A DNA stretch of 64,000 nucleotides from Tatumella citrea (GTDB lineage: Bacteria; Pseudomonadota; Gammaproteobacteria; Enterobacterales; Enterobacteriaceae): positions 2,666,001-2,730,000 of the forward strand of contig NZ_CP015579.1 of assembly GCF_002163585.1 (NCBI RefSeq), read 5' to 3'. Both the position numbers and the translations under genes were made by a program. Positions within the stretch are counted from its first letter, which is position 1, and each line of letters starts with the position of its first letter. This document shows, piece after piece, positions 34,635 to 42,722 of the stretch. The notes under the pieces were generated by a model. That model saw only the letters and a list, made by a program, of their open reading frames with translations, ran no database searches and was not told the DNA's origin.

Positions 34635-35396
34635 TTACGCTGCAGTAACCGTTGCGGTATGAGTGGTTGTAAAGCTGCCATCATCAGTGGTGACCGTGAT
34701 TGTTGCCGTACCAGCGGTCGCCCCGGATGGAGCCGAAACAGTTACCGTATTTCCGCTAATAGTTGCTGTCGCTCTTGCCGGAAGAGATGATGTGACAGTG
34801 AACGCCTGATTAGTTGCATTCTGCGGAGCAATAGTTACTGAGAATGTAGTGCTTGAACCAGCCGCAATGGTGCTCGATGTTGGCGCCACAGTGACACCAG
34901 TAACAGCTACAGTGTCGTCAATATCATCAATTGACACCGTAGAGCCATCAGCAACTTTAAATTCCGTCGAGAACGTCACAATGTCATCGGTACCGCCATC
35001 ATTACTCAGTGCAGTAATGACCATGTAGGCCTGAATCATGATCTGACCGAAGTACATCCGGACCCACAGTGTCGGCTGGCGGGCGGCATTCACTTCATTG
35101 ACGTAATACTTAATGAATTTGTACACGCCGTACTGATCGGATTTATCGTTAACCCGCACTTCACCTTCAAATGACAGAGTCAGATCATTAGAGGTGACCA
35201 CGTTCTCTACCCAGCCTTTGGTGTCATCCGCAGATGAGTTGGTGGTATTCGGGTTCATGTCGAAAGTTTTTGATGTGCCGGCCGCCAGGAGCATAAACTC
35301 CGATTCAGCAGGGATTGTGTCAGCGCAGCCATCAGCCACTTCAAGAATGACGGCACGGCCAAACAGCTTAGTATTATCAGTGGTACATTGAGCCAT
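34635..35396 (-). CDS. Major tail tube protein with C-terminal Ig-like (BIG2) domain
   Basis: The 253-aa protein has an N-terminal tube domain (about residues 1-165, e.g. 'LFGRAVILEVADGC', 'LTLSFEGEVRVNDKSDQYGVYKFIKYY'). An Ig-like domain from about residue 168 to the end carries the Thr/Ser/Val-rich repeat 'VAVTGVTVAPTSSTIAAGSSTTF'. Decorative Ig domains are also found on lambda gpV. They project from the tail surface and may bind cell-surface sugars weakly. It is the most abundant tail protein by analogy. A terminator-like hairpin lies upstream of its start. Confidence 0.9.
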   Translation of the reverse strand: MAQCTTDNTKLFGRAVILEVADGCADTIPAESEFMLLAAGTSKTFDMNPNTTNSSADDTKGWVENVVTSNDLTLSFEGEVRVNDKSDQYGVYKFIKYYVNEVNAARQPTLWVRMYFGQIMIQAYMVITALSNDGGTDDIVTFSTEFKVADGSTVSIDDIDDTVAVTGVTVAPTSSTIAAGSSTTFSVTIAPQNATNQAFTVTSSLPARATATISGNTVTVSAPSGATAGTATITVTTDDGSFTTTHTATVTAA

Positions 35397-35424
35397 TTCT
35401 TAGCCTCTTTTGAGCATAAAAAAA

Positions 35425-35442
35425 GGCCGCCAAATGGCGACC
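35425..35442 (-). terminator. Rho-independent terminator upstream of tail tube gene
   Basis: GGTCGCCA-TT-TGGCGGCC on the minus strand is followed by T7. It lies between the tail terminator gene and the tail tube gene inside the late operon, where Q-modified polymerase should read through. Confidence 0.8.
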
Positions 35443-35460
35443 TGTTCGGTTTTGTTCGGG

Positions 35461-35850
35461 TTATTCCCCGTAGGTGCAGACAAACTGCAATCGCCACACA
35501 AGGCGACCCTCTGTTGTCTGTACCGGTGAAGGAATGCCACCCATGTTTGTTATCTGGCCCACACAGGGATCAGATAGCGGGTTTTGCTGGATGTAGTCGA
35601 TGATGGCCTGAACATCGGTTTCTGATTTGGCATAATCGCCGGTGTTCTTACCGGTAATTACATCAACCATGACGTAATATTCAGCACCAAAATCGCGGTC
35701 GATATTGCTGCCACCGTTTGGCCGGACCACAATGAACCGGTCGGTGAGTTTTCCGGAATCAGCCCATACCAGCGACTGGATGGTGTATCCGGTAGTGAGT
35801 CCGGCATCGACCAACAGGTTGCGGACACGTTTATGCATCGGGGGATTCAT
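35461..35850 (-). CDS. Tail terminator protein (gpU-like)
   Basis: This 129-aa protein in the gpU position, just upstream of the tail tube gene, has 'MHKRVRNLLVDAGLTTGYTIQ', 'RFIVVRPNGGSNIDRDFG' and 'VQAIIDYIQQNPLSDPCVGQI'. These fit the tail terminator proteins that cap the tail tube and join it to the head. It overlaps the HK97 gp10-like gene by 4 nt (ATGA). Confidence 0.77.
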   Translation of the reverse strand: MNPPMHKRVRNLLVDAGLTTGYTIQSLVWADSGKLTDRFIVVRPNGGSNIDRDFGAEYYVMVDVITGKNTGDYAKSETDVQAIIDYIQQNPLSDPCVGQITNMGGIPSPVQTTEGRLVWRLQFVCTYGE

Positions 35851-36290
35851 CGGGACATTTCCTTATGCACAACGGCAATCACGGCATCTTTGGCATTTGC
35901 TGCACCCTTGGTAAGGAAGTGCGGCTCAGCGTGCGGGTCCCAGAAGTTTCCTTTGTCAGAAGCAAATGCCACCTTGCCGGAGCTGGTATTAAACGATTGA
36001 ACACCGGATCTCGGCTTGCCCTTCAGCTTGCCCGGAGCGTTATGGACATACACGGCATAATCGGCAGAGTAGCCAACACGACCGGTCACCATTGTTCCGT
36101 TAACCATCAACTCCCGGAACTGAGAGTTAATGAGCGTTGAGGTATCAATCGGCGTCAGTACTGCTGCCTCTGATCCGATAATAATGGATGCGGACTGTAC
36201 AGCCCTTGGTGCCCTTCTGCCCTGAATATCATTCACCAGCGCATCAAGGCCCTGTTTTGATGCCTGTATGCCTCTTACCTTAATCCCCAT
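35847..36290 (-). CDS. HK97 gp10-like tail completion protein
   Basis: This 147-aa protein has the family pattern of HK97 gp10: an N-terminal 'GLDALVNDIQGR', then 'LTPIDTSTLINSQFRE', 'YAVYVHNAPGKL' and a C-terminal 'AEPHFLTKGAANAKDAV'. It acts at the neck or tail during head-tail joining. It lies between the connector and tail terminator genes in normal siphophage order. Confidence 0.85.
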   Translation of the reverse strand: MGIKVRGIQASKQGLDALVNDIQGRRAPRAVQSASIIIGSEAAVLTPIDTSTLINSQFRELMVNGTMVTGRVGYSADYAVYVHNAPGKLKGKPRSGVQSFNTSSGKVAFASDKGNFWDPHAEPHFLTKGAANAKDAVIAVVHKEMSR

Positions 36291-36291
36291 A

Positions 36292-36639
36292 TCAGACTCC
36301 CGTCAGAATGGCATAATCATCAGCAAGCCGGTCGAAAGTATCCGCGTACCGGATGACCTGCATCACCTCATCAGCACCTGCGGCCACCGGATCGGAATCA
36401 GCAGACTGGCCTATCAGGATGTAATCGCCTTTTGATGCAGTGGCATATTCAGTCCAGAACGTGTTTTTAACAACCTGCTCTGTACCAATGTCGCCAATCT
36501 TCGCGGACAACCCGCCCTGATAGTCGGCCATGATGATTTCAGGGGCGGAGAACCCCAGAGAATCACCATATTCATCAAGCCCGAGATTACGCCAGATGGT
36601 ACACGGGGCCGTGTATGACCAGTTTGACGCCTCGCTCAT
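36292..36639 (-). CDS. Head-tail joining/neck protein (115 aa)
   Basis: The protein is 115 aa from the ATG at 36639 (GAGGTGGCGGGA upstream); the longer frame to 36756 covers another real gene in a different frame. It contains 'YTAPCTIWRNLGLDEYGDSLGFSAP' and 'EYATASKGDYILIG', as seen in small neck proteins encoded between the connector and gp10-like genes. It is probably a stopper or joining protein; the exact family is not certain. Confidence 0.65.
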   Translation of the reverse strand: MSEASNWSYTAPCTIWRNLGLDEYGDSLGFSAPEIIMADYQGGLSAKIGDIGTEQVVKNTFWTEYATASKGDYILIGQSADSDPVAAGADEVMQVIRYADTFDRLADDYAILTGV

Positions 36640-36806
36640 TCCCGCCACCTCACCACCTTTGCACCGGTTTCGGCAATTTTCCGGCAGAACAGGAACCATT
36701 CGCCGTCTGATTTCAGATAGGCCGTGGTTTTCCTGCCGGTGTCGGTTTCCACCCATACACGCTCAAGCGGTTTTGGTAACCGGTCAGCGATATCATTCCA
36801 AATCAT
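36636..36806 (-). CDS. Small phage protein in the neck gene cluster (56 aa)
   Basis: This is a 56-aa Trp-rich product beginning MIWNDIADRLPKPLERVWVE. The start at 36806 overlaps the stop of the connector gene (ATGA) and the stop overlaps the next start (also ATGA), so it is tightly coupled on both sides. The overlaps and the codon pattern make it a real gene. The function is unknown. Confidence 0.7.
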   Translation of the reverse strand: MIWNDIADRLPKPLERVWVETDTGRKTTAYLKSDGEWFLFCRKIAETGAKVVRWRE

Positions 36807-37183
36807 CAGCATCCCCCGACAACATCAAAGAATCCCACCTGGTTGCTGCTGAGTGGCAGGCCAGATAAACAGCCATTGGTATCCCACGCCCTGATTTGTT
36901 TCAACAGGTAATCAGTGCCGGCAGCATCATAAGTGAAAGACCGTGAAGCACCGGAAGGTGCAGATTGTGATGATATTTTACGGGCACCAGACAGGGCCGC
37001 GAGACGCAACACGGCGTAGATACGCAGCAGTTTTTGCAGACTGTCTGAATATCCGGCCCCGTCCATACAGGCAGATGATGCGCTGACCTGTTCAAGTAAC
37101 AGAGTCAGAACTGCATCCGGCACCGTGAAGCCCAATTCAGCCATCATCGGTTTTACGTCATCAAGCGTGATTTGGGCTGCCAT
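36806..37183 (-). CDS. Head-tail connector protein, gp6-like/DUF7370-like
   Basis: This 125-aa helical protein follows the capsid gene cluster. 'ITLDDVKPMMAELGFTVPDAVL' and 'LRIYAVLRLAALSGARKISSQSAPSGASRSFTY' match the connector-type proteins of this phage group, which attach under the portal. It is the first of a set of small overlapping neck genes. Confidence 0.7.
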   Translation of the reverse strand: MAAQITLDDVKPMMAELGFTVPDAVLTLLLEQVSASSACMDGAGYSDSLQKLLRIYAVLRLAALSGARKISSQSAPSGASRSFTYDAAGTDYLLKQIRAWDTNGCLSGLPLSSNQVGFFDVVGGC

Positions 37184-37185
37184 AA

Positions 37186-37548
37186 TTATTTACCTTTGGT
37201 TGCTTCGGCCAGCGCTGCTTCTGCGGTGTCAGCGCGGGTCTTTTCGGCTTCAAGTGCAGCGGCATGCTCAGTCTCTTTTGCTGCAGCGGTATCGGTCAGT
37301 TCACTAACCTGAGCCAGCGCAGCATCGAGTTTGGCCTGAATGGCTGAAGAGTCTGTTACGGTTGAGTTCGCCGGTGAAACAGTGGTCACCAGCTTGTCGC
37401 CTTTCTTCTCCGTCGATTTCTCAGCCTTGCCTGCCGCAATCCACTTATCGGCCAGTGAGTCATCAACATCATAGGTTTTGCCAGCTTCCAGTTTACGGAG
37501 GCTGGCACCGGCAAAGAGATTTGAAGCCAGAATCTTTACGAGTGCCAT
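37186..37548 (-). CDS. Small structural/assembly protein with C-terminal coiled coil
   Basis: The N-terminus of this 120-aa protein (LVKILASNLFAGASLRKLEAGKTYDVDDSLADKWIAAGKA) resembles small phage proteins encoded right after the capsid gene. The C-terminal half is Ala/Glu/Thr-rich and strongly helical, probably a coiled coil. The exact role is unknown. Confidence 0.62.
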   Translation of the reverse strand: MALVKILASNLFAGASLRKLEAGKTYDVDDSLADKWIAAGKAEKSTEKKGDKLVTTVSPANSTVTDSSAIQAKLDAALAQVSELTDTAAAKETEHAAALEAEKTRADTAEAALAEATKGK

Positions 37549-37557
37549 GATTTATCC

Positions 37558-38634
37558 TTAGCTGTGAGCGTAGACGACAGAGAAGTGACCCTGGATATCG
37601 GTTTTCACCATCAGGCCAGCAGCACCCCAGGTGCGCCATACATAGTCACTGTTATAGAACGGACGCGGGTCGGCAACGGTACCGAATGCCTGGCCGACAA
37701 TCGGCGCGATAACACCGGACTGTAACGGGACAATCAGCAACTGGTTGCCGGTAAGTTGTGCGTCAACCTTAATCGCAGCAATACCGGACAGCTTCAGCAG
37801 CTCTTCATACAGCGTTGGCGCTGCATAATTGTCACTGAAATACTGCTCCAGGTTGGACATGATGTCCTGAGACACATAAAAGGTCTGCACGCCATACTGC
37901 AGGTTGGTGACGCGCACCACATCGCGCAGCGCGATAAACTGGGCGCGAATGGCTTTCGGGTCGTTCGAGATTGCCAGGTCGGTGGTCAGAGTGACCTGGG
38001 CAACACGTTCATCGGCTTTCAGCCCCTTCCACGTTTTACCGTCGAACTGAACAAAGTTGCCTTCACTGTCACGGAAGCCATTGAAGATGTAGTCCACAAA
38101 AGTCCGGCGAATCTGTTTCGTGGACTCTGCCTGAGCATCTGAAATCACGTCGAACGCATCAGGATTATTCAGGTGGCCATCACGCCAGTCGAACTTAAAG
38201 CCGGTATCATGCACCGGTACCATGGTGCCATCGTATGTGTAGGCAGTGGCATCCAGCGCAGCACCAATCTGACCGGACATTGAGGTGTGACCCCACATTT
38301 TACCGCCAGACTTCGCATATTCGTACACGGTGGCATTGATACGAACGGAACGGGATAGCGGCGTCAGGTCATTCAGGAGTGTGAACTCGTCCTGATTGGT
38401 GAACTGTGCCAGCACGGTCTGATCGAACGTTTTATACAGGTCAGCAGGAGAGCGTACGGCATTGATACCATTCAGCTCAGAGGCGATATTCACGCGATTG
38501 GCAATTTCTTCCATCACATTAACGCCCTGATGGTTCATGGCTGCCTGGCGCTCCTGGTTCAGTTGCGCGAACTGATAGCTGTTAACAGCCAGGTTATTGG
38601 TCTTTTCGCCAATAGACTTCGAGAATACAAACAT
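37558..38634 (-). CDS. Major capsid protein
   Basis: This 358-aa protein fits the DUF6260-like capsid group. Blocks such as 'LTPLSRSVRINATVYEYAKSGGKMW', 'HDTGFKFDWRDG', 'TFVDYIFNG' and 'VYVHS-like FSVVYAHS' at the C-terminus are consistent with an HK97-fold shell protein. Its place after the protease/scaffold and decoration-like genes and before the connectors is the standard capsid position. It has no visible N-terminal scaffold domain; scaffolding is probably supplied by the gene at 39092-40294. Confidence 0.85.
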   Translation of the reverse strand: MFVFSKSIGEKTNNLAVNSYQFAQLNQERQAAMNHQGVNVMEEIANRVNIASELNGINAVRSPADLYKTFDQTVLAQFTNQDEFTLLNDLTPLSRSVRINATVYEYAKSGGKMWGHTSMSGQIGAALDATAYTYDGTMVPVHDTGFKFDWRDGHLNNPDAFDVISDAQAESTKQIRRTFVDYIFNGFRDSEGNFVQFDGKTWKGLKADERVAQVTLTTDLAISNDPKAIRAQFIALRDVVRVTNLQYGVQTFYVSQDIMSNLEQYFSDNYAAPTLYEELLKLSGIAAIKVDAQLTGNQLLIVPLQSGVIAPIVGQAFGTVADPRPFYNSDYVWRTWGAAGLMVKTDIQGHFSVVYAHS

Positions 38635-38644
38635 TCAGTTATCC

Positions 38645-39085
38645 TTATTTGAATACTACGCGAACCAGATCACCCGCTACTGCAGTCAGCGCGGTATCTT
38701 CTTCGACATAAGCGAATACGGTGGAAGGGGTTTCTCCGGTCGTTGCGGCGGCGATTTGACCATTTACCACCGATACAGCCTGACCTTTGGTGTACGTGCC
38801 GGCCGCTGCAGGGATATTCAGGAACATGCCCGATTGCGGCTGAATAGCGACAACCAGGTCACCTGCAGCAATGGTGTCATCGACCGTTTTGCAGCGCAGG
38901 TAATCGAAGTCGGCAACGTACAGGATTGCCGATTCTTCACCCGCCACTGACGCAGTGAATTTACCTGCATCGAAATAACCAACAGTGCCGGGTTGTGTTG
39001 CGGCGGCTGCCGCACCTTCACGGTGAAGCAGCGGATTAGCGAAAATGCCGCCAGCGTGAATTACGTGTTTACCGTCTTTAGCCAT
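38645..39085 (-). CDS. Probable capsid decoration/structural protein
   Basis: This is a 146-aa, Ala/Gly/Val-rich, beta-strand-rich protein: 'HVIHAGGIFANPLLHREGAAAAAT', 'GYFDAGKFTASVAGEESAIL', 'GTYTKGQAVSVVNGQIAAATTGE'. It lies just upstream of the capsid gene, where lambda has the decoration protein gpD. The fold suggests a small structural or decoration protein; direct family assignment was not possible. Confidence 0.6.
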   Translation of the reverse strand: MAKDGKHVIHAGGIFANPLLHREGAAAAATQPGTVGYFDAGKFTASVAGEESAILYVADFDYLRCKTVDDTIAAGDLVVAIQPQSGMFLNIPAAAGTYTKGQAVSVVNGQIAAATTGETPSTVFAYVEEDTALTAVAGDLVRVVFK

Positions 39086-39091
39086 TTGTCA

Positions 39092-39562
39092 TTACTCCGG
39101 CATTTCTGAGATTGATTTGGTATCGGTTGAGTGGTTGAAAGCACCACTCAGGCCGTGTGAAGTGGCGCATTGTGCGTACAGCTCTTTCAGCGGCTCGCCA
39201 TCCAGTGCATTGACTGCAATGTCAGTCATGCCGAATTTGGCCTTAACCGCTGTGCGCATGGTGGTTTTTTCTGATTCCTGGCCGGCATTAACCTGAAGGG
39301 TCAGAGATTCCACTTTTTCGGTCAGCGACTTAGCCCAGGCGGGAACTTCTTCGGTATTGGTCGCAGTACCCGTGGCTTTATCAGCAGCCGCTTTGTCGTC
39401 AGCTTCTTTCTTCAGACGGGCCGCCTTTTCTTCCGGCGTTTCATCCTTTTTGGCAGCGTCATCGGCCATGGCTTTGTTGTACGCGTCCATCAGTTCAGCA
39501 TCCGATTTACCTTCGGTTTCGATGCCTTTTGCTTTCAGCGCGTTGGTGATGAGTTCTTTCAT
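39092..39562 (-). CDS. Nested in-frame scaffold protein (internal start)
   Basis: The internal ATG at 39562 has AAGGAA (39571-39576) with an 8-nt spacer and is in frame with the protease. The 156-aa product (starting MKELITNALKAKGIETEG) is just the coiled-coil scaffold part. Lambda Nu3 arises in the same way inside gene C. Predicted from the sequence, not proven. Confidence 0.5.
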   Translation of the reverse strand: MKELITNALKAKGIETEGKSDAELMDAYNKAMADDAAKKDETPEEKAARLKKEADDKAAADKATGTATNTEEVPAWAKSLTEKVESLTLQVNAGQESEKTTMRTAVKAKFGMTDIAVNALDGEPLKELYAQCATSHGLSGAFNHSTDTKSISEMPE

Positions 39563-40294
39563 CGGGTCGTTTCCTTCATCGGATTGTTTGCTGTTGGCGC
39601 TGAAAAACGCCTTTAGCTGGTTGATAAATGATTTAAAGGGGTCATTCGGATCGGGGATGTCGGCATCTGACAGGTTCACAACTTCGATTTCCTGCTCAGT
39701 GCCGTCTGAGTTAACGAAAATTCCGACACCTTCGGCAGGAGTGCCGGCGCCTGGTTCATCGAGAAGCACGGCCACATGGTCAAAGTCCATGTTTGTCGCA
39801 ATCTCGTTGTACTTTTTGCCCTTGGATTCGCCGTTGGCAGCGATTCCTGAGTACATCAGCCCGGTTGAGATATGGACCGGCTCGGTGTTCTTACCGGCAG
39901 CCATATCGTCCAGGCGTTCAAGCAGACGCCTGCCGTGTTCAGAACCTTCGGCATAGCGGCGGTCAACGTACATATCACCGGTAACCTTGCCGCCTGAGTG
40001 GTTCACGTTCTGCAGCCAGGCACCAACATGAAACTGGTTAACCGCCTGAACATCCCTAGCTGAGATATGCTTTCCGTCGATTTTGGGATGACCGAGCGGC
40101 ATCGGGTTCCGTTCGAGCGTTTTATAGCCCTTGCTGATTTCTGCTGCCGGGTACAACTTCCGGTTCATCACAATGTCATCAACAACAGGCGTGATGCCGC
40201 GCACGATGATGTGATCGCGTCCGTTGATGGTTTCAGTGGAGATATTTGAAGCGGAGTTAATGACCGACAGCACGTTTACGCAGTTGCGTGACAT
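39092..40294 (-). CDS. DUF2213-type prohead protease fused to a scaffold domain
   Basis: This is a 400-aa protein. Residues 1 to about 225 match the DUF2213 maturation-protease-like domain ('ITPVVDDIVMNRKLYPAAEISKGYKTLERNPMPLGHP', then 'STGLMYSG', 'MDFDHVAVLLDEPGAGTPAEGVGIFV'). Residues from about 245 on are a charged Ala/Lys/Asp/Glu coiled coil of scaffold type. A second start inside the frame (39562) would make the scaffold part alone, as in lambda C/Nu3. It lies upstream of the decoration-like and capsid genes. Confidence 0.8.
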   Translation of the reverse strand: MSRNCVNVLSVINSASNISTETINGRDHIIVRGITPVVDDIVMNRKLYPAAEISKGYKTLERNPMPLGHPKIDGKHISARDVQAVNQFHVGAWLQNVNHSGGKVTGDMYVDRRYAEGSEHGRRLLERLDDMAAGKNTEPVHISTGLMYSGIAANGESKGKKYNEIATNMDFDHVAVLLDEPGAGTPAEGVGIFVNSDGTEQEIEVVNLSDADIPDPNDPFKSFINQLKAFFSANSKQSDEGNDPMKELITNALKAKGIETEGKSDAELMDAYNKAMADDAAKKDETPEEKAARLKKEADDKAAADKATGTATNTEEVPAWAKSLTEKVESLTLQVNAGQESEKTTMRTAVKAKFGMTDIAVNALDGEPLKELYAQCATSHGLSGAFNHSTDTKSISEMPE

Positions 40295-40313
40295 GCTGAG
40301 TCCTCACGGATGG

Positions 40314-41309
40314 TTACTTCTTAGGTTTATGGGAAACTGACTGCCACTGCTCCCGCTCTTTCGCCAGACGCTCGACCATGCCGGGGTTAACTATCTCCCC
40401 GTCATCATCCAGGATTACCGGTATCTGGCTGCAGTAGCAGTTGTAGCGGTTACCGTTCTGCGAATACCACTCTTCGATTTCCTCCGGCGTGTACGTGTGA
40501 CCGTGGCGGGCAACATGCCATGCGCGGGACGTTGGCTTGAGTGCTGACAGGTGCAGCATTTTGGTATTCAGGCCGAGTGTGTCGCGGGACCAGACTGTTT
40601 CTGTTCGCTGAGCATTACGCAATGCCCCAACCTGCTCCGTCTGAGCGATGTTCTTTGCACTGCTCATTGAAACGTCGAGCCGCTTGCTGACTATCTGAGC
40701 GGTTTCACGCGGATTGATACCACGCGCCACAGCATCAGTTATGACGCCGGACAAATCAGCGCGGGCTTTATCGCTGATTCCTTTCCAGTCGCTGTATGTT
40801 GCGACCTGCGCACTGGCTATCTGGTTCAGCACACCTGGTGACGACAACCGGTCGGCAAGCGTTACCTGCTGCTCGTAAATTGCTGACTGCACCGAAAGAT
40901 TACTGACAGCCATTTGCGTGCCGCGCTGATATTCTTCCTGCACGTAACCCATCGCCCATACGTTCTGCTCACCACCCTGCAGCAGCCACTTATCCAGAAT
41001 CGCCTGAGCACTCTGTAGCAGGCTTGCCAGCTTTGCGGCTGTCATGTCGTAGAGGTACTTTCCGATATTCACCTGGAACAGCGTGGCGGGTCCGTCTTCA
41101 TTGTTGCAGGCCAGATAACTCTGCCGGGCGTTGGTCTGCACTTCTGTGCCGGTAAGTTGCAGGTCAAACAGCGATTTGAGGTCAGTCTTGATGCCGAGGT
41201 AGCGCGTTTCGATGTCGTTAAACATCCGGCTGACCTGGCGTGATGATTGTGTAGGGTCAGCTTTGTTGCGTGGTATTACCGGCGTCCTGAGTATTGCTCT
41301 GGTCATCAT
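40314..41309 (-). CDS. Phage Mu gpF-like minor head / head morphogenesis protein
   Basis: This 331-aa protein carries the SPP1 gp7/Mu F-like domain in its C-terminal half. 'GINPRETAQIVSKRLDVSMSSAKNIAQTEQVGALRNAQ' is followed by 'SRAWHVARHGHTYTPEEI' and the conserved Cys motif NRYNCYCSQIPV. Such proteins are packed with the portal and may be ejected. The start overlaps the end of the portal gene by about 53 nt. Confidence 0.88.
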   Translation of the reverse strand: MMTRAILRTPVIPRNKADPTQSSRQVSRMFNDIETRYLGIKTDLKSLFDLQLTGTEVQTNARQSYLACNNEDGPATLFQVNIGKYLYDMTAAKLASLLQSAQAILDKWLLQGGEQNVWAMGYVQEEYQRGTQMAVSNLSVQSAIYEQQVTLADRLSSPGVLNQIASAQVATYSDWKGISDKARADLSGVITDAVARGINPRETAQIVSKRLDVSMSSAKNIAQTEQVGALRNAQRTETVWSRDTLGLNTKMLHLSALKPTSRAWHVARHGHTYTPEEIEEWYSQNGNRYNCYCSQIPVILDDDGEIVNPGMVERLAKEREQWQSVSHKPKK

Positions 41310-42711
41310 TCAGCGGGTCCTTACCGGTTTGTTTAACGTTCGGGTCCGGCAGTGGCACTTCCGGTACCGGCTCAAGTCCTCCGGCAGCACGTATTTCATT
41401 CTCAGTGATGGATGATCGACCGAGCGCTGCCTGTGATTTCTGAGCGACATCCGCGATGGTAGACATATTCGCCAGCTTCTCGGTATCGCCTGGCGCCAGT
41501 AAATCAGACCAGGTAATTGTCACTTCACCGTTGGCCGGTGCATCGATAGCCCCGAGAGTCCAAAGCCTGGTGATCACTATTGTCACAACGTCAGACTGGA
41601 AGCCATGACGCCGGGAATTACAGCGGACAGCCCACGCTGATTTGTCTTCAGTGGATGCCAGATTGCCGGTCTGCTTGCCGAACAAAATGTTGAACGGACA
41701 CTGAATCGTTGATGCATAGCTGTTTGCTGATACAGTCCATGACGGCGTAGGGTCGGAGGCAGCCACTGACAGGACTGATGTGGTACCGGACTGAGTAACC
41801 AGCGCCGAATCAGTACCCCGATTCAGCTTCATCATTTTGTCGTTCATGGCCTCGCCGAGGTCTTTATAGCCCGCCTCTTTTGCCATCTGAGCGATAGCCT
41901 GCATATCAGTGTTGGAGTCAAAGCTTATACCCAACTGCCGACTGGCGTTCTTCAGAAAACCTTCAGCGCTGCCGCCTTTGGTTTTTTCAATATCCAGCAG
42001 GTCGTTATAACCGGCTTCATTCAGCGGGATACCGGACAGGATATTTTCGTCTTCCGCACCTTCGGCGAGGATGATTACCCGATCCGGATGCACCGTGACG
42101 CTGCGTGTCGGACCGTATGAGCCATTATCATCAATTGGCTGTTCGTTAAACTGGTACTCAGTCGGCTGGCCGTAAGTGTCAGACAGTGTGTCGATGTCAT
42201 AACTGACCGGCTTAATCTGCGACTCCCATGCGGGAATCATCCGGACAATCGCTTTATCACCCAGGCGACGGACAGCGTTCACATCAACGGGCTTATCCCA
42301 TGTATTGCCGTCTTTAATCTGCAGTAGTAACGCAGAATACCGGCCAACGAGGTTACGCCGGTCAGCATCTTTGATTTTCGCCCAGAAGCGCTTCATTACC
42401 CGTGTAATCATGACTTCCCACGGCGTGTTTTGTGCCGCTTCGCCTGACTCCGGACCCTCGATTATGGTTGGTAAATCTATCCAGCACGAATCCAGCGTTT
42501 TATGAACGCCGGAGTATGCCGCAGAGTTTCGCCGGTATGCGCGGTAAAGCAGGTCGAACGGGACACTATCGGGATAACCGAATTCATCCCATAACTTCGT
42601 GCGCTTCGTGTTGCCGTGGAACTGGCTGGCGTACAGCATTCGTTGCCGCCCGATTGACTCAGCAAGGGCGTTGACGAGGAATGCCACCTCGCCTTTGTTT
42701 GGTTCGTTCAC
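41257..42711 (-). CDS. Portal protein (DUF1073-like)
   Basis: The 484-aa protein is in the standard terminase-portal-head order. 'VPFDLLYRAYRRNSAAYSGVHKTLDSCWIDLP' near the N-terminus and 'CPFNILFGKQTGNLASTEDKSAW' near residue 345 are characteristic of the DUF1073 portal group. It forms the dodecameric DNA channel at one capsid vertex. The C-terminus is polar and disordered (Pro/Asn/Gln-rich). It follows the large terminase by 11 nt. Confidence 0.87.
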   Translation of the reverse strand: MNEPNKGEVAFLVNALAESIGRQRMLYASQFHGNTKRTKLWDEFGYPDSVPFDLLYRAYRRNSAAYSGVHKTLDSCWIDLPTIIEGPESGEAAQNTPWEVMITRVMKRFWAKIKDADRRNLVGRYSALLLQIKDGNTWDKPVDVNAVRRLGDKAIVRMIPAWESQIKPVSYDIDTLSDTYGQPTEYQFNEQPIDDNGSYGPTRSVTVHPDRVIILAEGAEDENILSGIPLNEAGYNDLLDIEKTKGGSAEGFLKNASRQLGISFDSNTDMQAIAQMAKEAGYKDLGEAMNDKMMKLNRGTDSALVTQSGTTSVLSVAASDPTPSWTVSANSYASTIQCPFNILFGKQTGNLASTEDKSAWAVRCNSRRHGFQSDVVTIVITRLWTLGAIDAPANGEVTITWSDLLAPGDTEKLANMSTIADVAQKSQAALGRSSITENEIRAAGGLEPVPEVPLPDPNVKQTGKDPLNDDQSNTQDAGNTTQQS

Positions 42712-42722
42712 TGAGTTAATCC

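Noticed and set aside
39357..39956. Long + strand open frame (199 codons) opposite the protease/scaffold gene
   Set aside because: It is antisense to a well-supported phage gene, has no ribosome-binding site, and its Ser/Ala/Phe-rich composition is the complement of the charged scaffold codons.
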